From Nocardiopsis algeriensis (GTDB lineage: Bacteria; Actinomycetota; Actinomycetes; Streptosporangiales; Streptosporangiaceae), in the NCBI RefSeq assembly GCF_014203695.1, contig NZ_JACHJO010000002.1, positions 273,893 through 337,892 of the forward strand: a DNA stretch of 64,000 bases, given 5' to 3'. The notes beneath the pieces are model-generated. The model was not told where the DNA came from. It did no database searches and saw nothing but the letters and a program-made list of their open reading frames with translations. Below are positions 59,420 to 64,000 of this stretch, piece by piece; position 1 is the first letter of the stretch, and every line of letters starts with the position of its first letter. The position numbers and the translations under genes are program-made.

Positions 59420-61057
59420 CTGAGCAGCAAAGACGACACACAGAACCCACGCATCACCTTTCGCGGTCTCGGTGTGAGCGAGGAGATCGCCGACGCCCTG
59501 GAGGCCGAGGGGATCGTCGAACCCTTCCCCATCCAGGAACTCGCCCTGCCCATCGCGCTGAACGGCAGCGACATCATCGGGCAGGCCCGCACCGGCACCG
59601 GCAAGACCCTGGCCTTCGGGATCCCCCTGCTCCAGCGCGCGCAGGAGGCCCCCGGTTCGTCCAAGCGCCCCCGCACCCTGGTCGTGGTGCCCACCCGCGA
59701 GCTGGCCATCCAGGTCGCGGCCGACCTCACCACGGCGGGCAAGCGCAGCGGCGCCCGCATCCTGACCGTCTACGGCGGCCGCTCCTACGAGCCGCAGATC
59801 AACGGGCTCAAGGAGGGCGCGGACGTCGTCGTCGGCACCCCCGGACGCCTCCTGGACCTGGAGAAGCAGAAGCACCTGCGCCTGGACGGGGTCGGCGCGG
59901 TGGTCCTCGACGAGGCCGACAAGATGCTCGACCTGGGCTTCCTGCCCGACATCGAGCGCATCCTCAAGCGGATCCCCGCCGAGCGCCAGGTGATGCTCTT
60001 CTCGGCCACCATGCCGAGCGAGATCGTCGCCCTGTCCCGGCAGTACCTGCGGCGTCCCACGCACGTGCGCGCGGGCGACGACAACGAGATCGACGGGTCC
60101 GCGATCACCAGCCGGATCGCCCAGCACGCGTTCCGCACCCACCAGATGGACAAGATCGAGATGCTCGCCAAGCTCCTCCAGGCGGAGGGCCACGGCCAGA
60201 GCATGGTGTTCTGCCAGACCAAGCGCACCTGCGACCGGGTGGCCAACGACCTGGAGGCGCGCGGCTTCGCCGTTGCGGCCGTCCACGGCGACCTCGGGCA
60301 GAGCCAGCGGGAGCGGGCCCTGCGCGCGTTCCGCAACGGCAAGATCAACATCCTGGTCGCCACCGACGTGGCCGCCCGCGGGCTCGACGTCGACGACGTG
60401 ACGCACGTCGTCAACTACGAGACGCCCGAGGACGAGAAGACCTACACGCACCGGATCGGCCGCACCGGCCGTGCGGGGCGCACCGGCACCGCCGTCACCT
60501 TCGTGGACTGGCAGGAGATGCCGCGCTGGAAGCTGATCAACAGCGCGCTCGGCCTGTCCTTCAACGAGCCGGAGGAGACCTACTCCACCTCTCCCCACTT
60601 CTTCGAGGCGCTCGGCATCCCCCGGGGGACCAAGGGCAAGCTGGCCCTGGACAAGCGCTCCGAGCACGAGGGGCTCGAGGCCGAGGAGATCGAGGACATC
60701 GGCGACACCGGCGGGCCGCACGCGGAGCGCGGGCGCCGCGGCAGGGGTCGCGGCCGGAACGAGAACCGGGGCGGGAGCTCCGCCCGCGGCGAGAGCCGGG
60801 GCGAGAGCCGGGGCGAGGACCACGGTTCCGGTGAGGAGCGCCCCCGCCGCAGCCGCAGCCGTCGGCGCACCCGCGGCGGGCAGTCCGTGGGAACCGGTGC
60901 CGCCGGAGGCGCGGCGGAGGCCGGCGCGAGGACCGCCGAGGCGAAGGCTCCCGCGGCCAAGGCCTCCGGAGAGTCCGAGTCCGCCGAGGGCACCCGCCAG
61001 ATCCGCCGCCGTCGCCGCACGCGCGCCGCGGCCCGCAGGGACCCCGAGAACACCTGA
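59420..61057 (+). CDS. DEAD-box RNA helicase (RhlE-like), probable CTG start
   Basis: 545 residues from CTG 59420. Q motif FRGLGV...FPIQELALP, motif I ARTGTGKTLAFG, Ia PTRELAIQV, Ib GTPGRLLD, II DEADKMLD, III SATMP, V ATDVAARGLDVDDV and VI HRIGRTGRAG are all present. The next normal start, GTG 59474, would delete the upstream Phe of the Q motif; CTG 59420 keeps it and has GGAGG at 8 nt (59407-59411). The C-terminal ~120 residues are Arg/Gly/Glu-rich (RGRRGRGRGRNENRGG), an RNA-binding tail. Counterpart of Rv3211; likely ribosome or mRNA remodelling. Confidence 0.93.
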   Translation: MSSKDDTQNPRITFRGLGVSEEIADALEAEGIVEPFPIQELALPIALNGSDIIGQARTGTGKTLAFGIPLLQRAQEAPGSSKRPRTLVVVPTRELAIQVAADLTTAGKRSGARILTVYGGRSYEPQINGLKEGADVVVGTPGRLLDLEKQKHLRLDGVGAVVLDEADKMLDLGFLPDIERILKRIPAERQVMLFSATMPSEIVALSRQYLRRPTHVRAGDDNEIDGSAITSRIAQHAFRTHQMDKIEMLAKLLQAEGHGQSMVFCQTKRTCDRVANDLEARGFAVAAVHGDLGQSQRERALRAFRNGKINILVATDVAARGLDVDDVTHVVNYETPEDEKTYTHRIGRTGRAGRTGTAVTFVDWQEMPRWKLINSALGLSFNEPEETYSTSPHFFEALGIPRGTKGKLALDKRSEHEGLEAEEIEDIGDTGGPHAERGRRGRGRGRNENRGGSSARGESRGESRGEDHGSGEERPRRSRSRRRTRGGQSVGTGAAGGAAEAGARTAEAKAPAAKASGESESAEGTRQIRRRRRTRAAARRDPENT

Positions 61058-61212
61058 CACCGGGGCGGGTACGGCCCCGAACGAGAGAGCCGTGGCGCGG
61101 CCGCCCGAGCGAGCGCCACGGCGGACCGAGAGGTACGGGCACCGCGTCCGGCACGCGGTGCCGGGCGCCCCGTCGACGGCCCGCCTCCTCATCCGCCGGA
61201 CCGGTGATCGTC

Positions 61213-61218
61213 TAGGGT
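61213..61218 (+). promoter_or_regulatory. Leaderless -10 element for the alpha/beta hydrolase gene
   Basis: TAGGGT, 8 nt before GTG 61227; no Shine-Dalgarno. Confidence 0.45.
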
Positions 61219-61226
61219 GACCCGAC

Positions 61227-62135
61227 GTGAGTACACCTAAGTTCCTCGATCTGCCTCCAGGCGTGCGGCGCACGGACCTGGATCTGTCCCACGGCCCGGT
61301 GGCGGCGCTGCGCGCCCTGCCCGTGTCCGGCAGCGCCGACCTCGCACCCGCCGTCCTCGTGCACGGATTCACGGGCAGCAAGGAGGACTTCATCGCGCTC
61401 CTGCAGAGTCTGGCCCAGGCGGGGCGCGAAGTGGTCGCCATCGACCTGCCGGGGACCTACGAGTCCCCAGGCCCCGAGACCCTCACCGCTCCCCCCGGCG
61501 TGCAGATGCCCGACTACGGTCTGGGCTCCCTCGGCGCCGTCGTCGCCGAGGTCGTCGACCAGGTCGGCGGCGGCTCCCCCGTCCACCTGGTGGGCCACTC
61601 CCTGGGCGGCCTCGTCGTCCGGGAGACCGCGCTGTCCGGTCTGGTCGACCTGGCCTCCCTCGTCCTTCTGTGCAGCGGCCCCGGCGCTCTCACCGGTCCC
61701 GGCGCGCTGCGCGTCCAGCTGGTCGTCTCGGCCCTGGCGGGAAACCCCACGAGCGAGCGCCTGCGGGAGCTGTGGGACGGCGGGCTGGAGGCCGACGCGC
61801 ACCGCCGCGTCCCCGACCCCGGCGTCCGGGACTTCCTCAGGGACCGGCTGCTCAACAGCAGTGCCCTGGGCCTCCTCCGCCTGGCCGAACAGCTCTCCTC
61901 CGCCGACGACCGCGTCGGGGAACTGGCCGGGACGGGCCTGCCCGCGATGGTCGTCTACGGGGAGAACGACGACGCCTGGCCGCTGGAGGCCCAGGACGCC
62001 ATGGCCAAGCGGCTGGAGGCGAAGCGGCTCGTGATCCCCGGTGCGGGGCACTCCCCGAACGTGGACGCCCCCGAGACCACCTCCAGCGCCTTCACCGCGT
62101 TCTGGAACGAGGTGGAGTCGGTGGGACGGCGCTGA
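61227..62135 (+). CDS. Alpha/beta-fold hydrolase
   Basis: 302 residues. Oxyanion region LVHGFTGSKEDF (~residues 44-55), nucleophile elbow VGHSLGGLVV (Ser ~123), acid in YGENDDAWP and the catalytic His of GAGHSPNVD near the C-terminus. No signal peptide. Substrate unknown; the fold covers esterases, lipases and peptidases. GTG 61227 appears leaderless. A 10-bp hairpin lies between it and the converging MBL gene. Confidence 0.9.
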   Translation: MSTPKFLDLPPGVRRTDLDLSHGPVAALRALPVSGSADLAPAVLVHGFTGSKEDFIALLQSLAQAGREVVAIDLPGTYESPGPETLTAPPGVQMPDYGLGSLGAVVAEVVDQVGGGSPVHLVGHSLGGLVVRETALSGLVDLASLVLLCSGPGALTGPGALRVQLVVSALAGNPTSERLRELWDGGLEADAHRRVPDPGVRDFLRDRLLNSSALGLLRLAEQLSSADDRVGELAGTGLPAMVVYGENDDAWPLEAQDAMAKRLEAKRLVIPGAGHSPNVDAPETTSSAFTAFWNEVESVGRR

Positions 62136-62159
62136 GAACGCCTCTCCCGGGACACGGAT

Positions 62160-62184
62160 GTGCCCCCGGACGGGCCGGGGGCAC
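62160..62184. terminator. Terminator between the converging hydrolase and MBL genes
   Basis: GTGCCCCCGG (62160-62169) pairs with CCGGGGGCAC (62175-62184). Confidence 0.7.
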
Positions 62185-62192
62185 GGGGCGGG

Positions 62193-63059
62193 TCAGACCC
62201 ATTCGTCGAAGTTCTTGCTCTCGGCGCCGGAGGTCGTGGCGGGACCCCGGTCGGGCAGGACACGGGTCGCCGGGGGCAGGGTCAGCAGCGACTCCCCGAT
62301 GGAGGCCAGCTGCGTCGTGTAGTCGATGTAGGTGTTGCCCACCATGCCGGGCTCACCCTTGCGCAGGGTGTCCCCGCTGAAGACGACGCCGAGCTGGCTG
62401 ATGTAGTAGCCCACCGTGCCGGGCGAGGTGCCGGGCAGGGCGAGGATGTCGATCTGGAGATCGCCGACGGTCATGCTGCCGCCGCCCTCGACCTCGACCT
62501 CGGGGCGGTACTCGGCGCCGTGCAGGCGTCGCCACAGGCGCATCTCACGCGCGTGCAGGGCGACGGGGGCCTCGGCCTCCTCGGCCACCTTCACGGCCGC
62601 CTCGATGTGCGGGCTGTAGGCGTTGGTGCAGGCCACCAGGTAGATGTCGCGCTCACCGACGGCCTCGAGGACCGCCTCGGCGTCGTGGCCGGGGTCGATG
62701 ACGACGACACCCTCGTCGTCGGCGTCGACGATCCAGGTGTTGCTGACGACCTCGTACTTCTCGTCGTCGAACTCGAAGACCCCCGCGGTGCGCACGCGGG
62801 TGATGCCCTCGGGGTCGGGGCCGGTGACGCCGGGTTCCTCCCCCTCGTCGGCGAAGATGTCCGGGGCGGACTCCTCCCCGGTCCCGGGCTTCTCGTCCGC
62901 CGCGTCCCCGGCCTCCTCGGGGGCGGACTCCTCGGCCGCGGCGGGCTCCTCCGCCGCGGTGGCCGCGGCCTCGGTCTCCTCGTCGGTCGCCGCGGGCTCC
63001 GCAGCGGAATCGGGGGCCTCCTGGCCTTCCTGCTTCTTCGACTTCCGCTTCCAGAACAC
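62193..63059 (-). CDS. Metallo-beta-lactamase-fold protein with degenerate metal site and acidic N-terminal extension
   Basis: 288 residues. Residues ~10-85 are an Ala/Glu/Asp/Pro-rich low-complexity stretch. The rest follows the MBL fold (NTWIVDADDEGVVVIDPG, GYYISQLGVVFSGDTLRKGEPG), but the zinc signatures are altered: the HxHxDH position reads NAYSPH, the GHTPGS position reads GTSPGT, and the GHG position reads DRG. The SGDTL aspartate is retained. It is probably inactive or uses another chemistry. GTG 63059 follows GGAAAGG at 9 nt. Divided from the PHP gene by 101 bp on the same strand. Confidence 0.85.
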   Translation of the reverse strand: MFWKRKSKKQEGQEAPDSAAEPAATDEETEAAATAAEEPAAAEESAPEEAGDAADEKPGTGEESAPDIFADEGEEPGVTGPDPEGITRVRTAGVFEFDDEKYEVVSNTWIVDADDEGVVVIDPGHDAEAVLEAVGERDIYLVACTNAYSPHIEAAVKVAEEAEAPVALHAREMRLWRRLHGAEYRPEVEVEGGGSMTVGDLQIDILALPGTSPGTVGYYISQLGVVFSGDTLRKGEPGMVGNTYIDYTTQLASIGESLLTLPPATRVLPDRGPATTSGAESKNFDEWV

Positions 63060-63160
63060 GGTGTCCGACCTTTCCGCTTCGTCTGTTATGAGTGATTACG
63101 CTGTGACCATTGTCGCAGCGGTCGGTACCGTATCGAACGTCCCCGGAGGCTCGAAAGCGG

Positions 63161-64000
63161 CTATCCGAGAATCAGGGCGGCTCCCGTGGCGGGGGCCACG
63201 AGTTCCTCGAAGGCCGCGGGGTCGGTGGTCCTGCACCCCAGACGGCGGTTGGTGAGGCTGCCGTGGTCGTCGCTGGAACCGGTGACCACCACGCCCAGGT
63301 CCGCGGCGACGCCGCGCCAGTACCCGGTCTCCTCGCGGTTGTGCGCGGGGTGGTCGGCCTCGATACCGCCCAGGCCCGCCGCTGCCATGCGCTCCACGAG
63401 TTCGAGGGGGACCGCGTCGTTGAGGGCGCCCTCCGCCCGGCCCGGATGGGCGAGCGAGCACACCCCGCCCGCCGCGCGGACCAGCTCCACCGCACGGACC
63501 GGATCGAGCGCGTAGCGGGAGGCGAAGGCGGGGCCGCCGGAGCCGATCCAGCGGTCGAAGGCGTCCTGCACGTCGCGGGCCGCGCCCGCCTCCACGATCG
63601 CCCGCGCGATGTGCGGCCGGCCGATGGTGTTGGCGTCGGCGTACTCGTCGCGGCCCGCTCCCGCGATCTCCAGGACCCGCTCCCAGGTGACGGCGACGCC
63701 CAGTGCCTGGAGTTTGTCCACCATCTCCCCGGCGCGGGAGGCCCGGTCGGAGCGGATCCGGCGCAGCTCCCGCACGAGCGCGGGGTGTTCCGGGTCGAAC
63801 AGGTAGGAGACGAGGTGGACGCTCGATCCCCGGTAGGCGCAGGAGAGCTCCATTCCCGGGACGAGGGTGAAGCCCTTCGGCAGGTGCTCCGCCGCCTCTC
63901 GGACACCGCCCACCGTGTCGTGGTCGGTGAGGGCCAGGACGTCGAGACCCGCGGCGACCGCGTGTCCGATCACCTCGGCGGGGGTGTCGCTGCCGTCGGA
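63161..64000 (-). CDS. PHP-domain phosphoesterase (N-terminus outside window)
   Basis: 279 residues visible; the frame is open to the window edge at 64000. The visible N-terminus reads SDGSDTPAEVI, i.e. the first PHP motif (HxHS...SDG) starts just outside. LALTDHDTVGGV, the Glu of VPGMELSC, CSLAHPGRAEG and SSDDHG are the later PHP metal ligands. The short ~275-residue form resembles TrpH/YciV-type 5'-3' exoribonuclease / nucleoside-bisphosphatase proteins. The stop is TAG at 63161. Confidence 0.9.
   Translation of the reverse strand, partial: SDGSDTPAEVIGHAVAAGLDVLALTDHDTVGGVREAAEHLPKGFTLVPGMELSCAYRGSSVHLVSYLFDPEHPALVRELRRIRSDRASRAGEMVDKLQALGVAVTWERVLEIAGAGRDEYADANTIGRPHIARAIVEAGAARDVQDAFDRWIGSGGPAFASRYALDPVRAVELVRAAGGVCSLAHPGRAEGALNDAVPLELVERMAAAGLGGIEADHPAHNREETGYWRGVAADLGVVVTGSSDDHGSLTNRRLGCRTTDPAAFEELVAPATGAALILG

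Overview
The window is very GC-rich, with strong G/C third-position bias, and carries an actinomycete gene set: F420 biosynthesis (fbiA, fbiB, fused fbiC), WhiB, ANTAR and XRE/DUF5753 regulators, AdnAB, mycoredoxin and UPF0182. Gene content and order point to a Nocardiopsis-like member of the Streptosporangiales; that placement is inference. From about 26 to 61 kb the order (UPF0182, PDZ/Lon-like protease, Zincin_2 hydrolase, whiB7, uvrD2, mycoredoxin, nudC, adnB, adnA, alkyltransferase-like gene, moeZ, TetR, ferritin-like protein, DEAD-box helicase) follows the known Mycobacterium tuberculosis Rv3193c-Rv3211 neighbourhood, with local insertions.

Region by region. 0-7.6 kb: a membrane protein with a repetitive Q/G/Y tail, then fbiA-fbiB, a secreted GH18 chitinase and fbiC. 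7.6-13.7 kb: an envelope glycosylation cassette (flippase-like membrane protein, GT4, GT2, large polytopic membrane protein) and a TIGR03089 gene. 13.7-23 kb: amidohydrolase, repeat block A, DUF5753 regulator, lipoprotein cyclophilin, cysteine desulfurase, aroA-rsgA, a TetR/DUF2087 pair, tandem repeat C and hisN. 23-26.2 kb: a MacAB-type ABC efflux operon behind a palindrome. 26.3-26.6 kb: two identical initiator tRNAs. 26.7-36.5 kb: UPF0182, PPA1309, repeat block B, YlbL-like protease, moaE, epimerase, Zincin_2 hydrolase, NUDIX and a YgjP-like metallopeptidase. 36.7-45.9 kb: whiB7 with a long regulatory leader, tesB, uvrD2, mycoredoxin, ANTAR protein, nudC, dipeptidase, a toxin-antitoxin pair and an EF-hand protein. 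46-54.7 kb: adnB, adnA, an ATL gene, an SPW protein and moeZ. 55-64 kb: small acidic protein, TetR, MscS-like channel, small proteins, ferritin-like protein, DEAD-box helicase, alpha/beta hydrolase, an MBL-fold protein lacking most zinc ligands, and a PHP phosphoesterase cut by the window edge.

Non-coding highlights. (1) Two intergenic blocks (14.99-15.46 and 30.44-30.94 kb) consist of a 123-bp repeat whose central hairpin keeps a constant 9-nt loop while its stem changes by compensatory substitution. A second, ~53-bp module is nested in one copy and occurs as a three-fold tandem array near 22 kb. (2) whiB7 lies behind a ~640-nt leader with an AT-rich element abutting the -35 box, a 119-codon upstream ORF with its own ribosome binding site, and a Rho-independent attenuator. 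(3) At least ten genes appear to be transcribed leaderless. (4) The DEAD-box helicase seems to start at CTG behind coupled leader ORFs.
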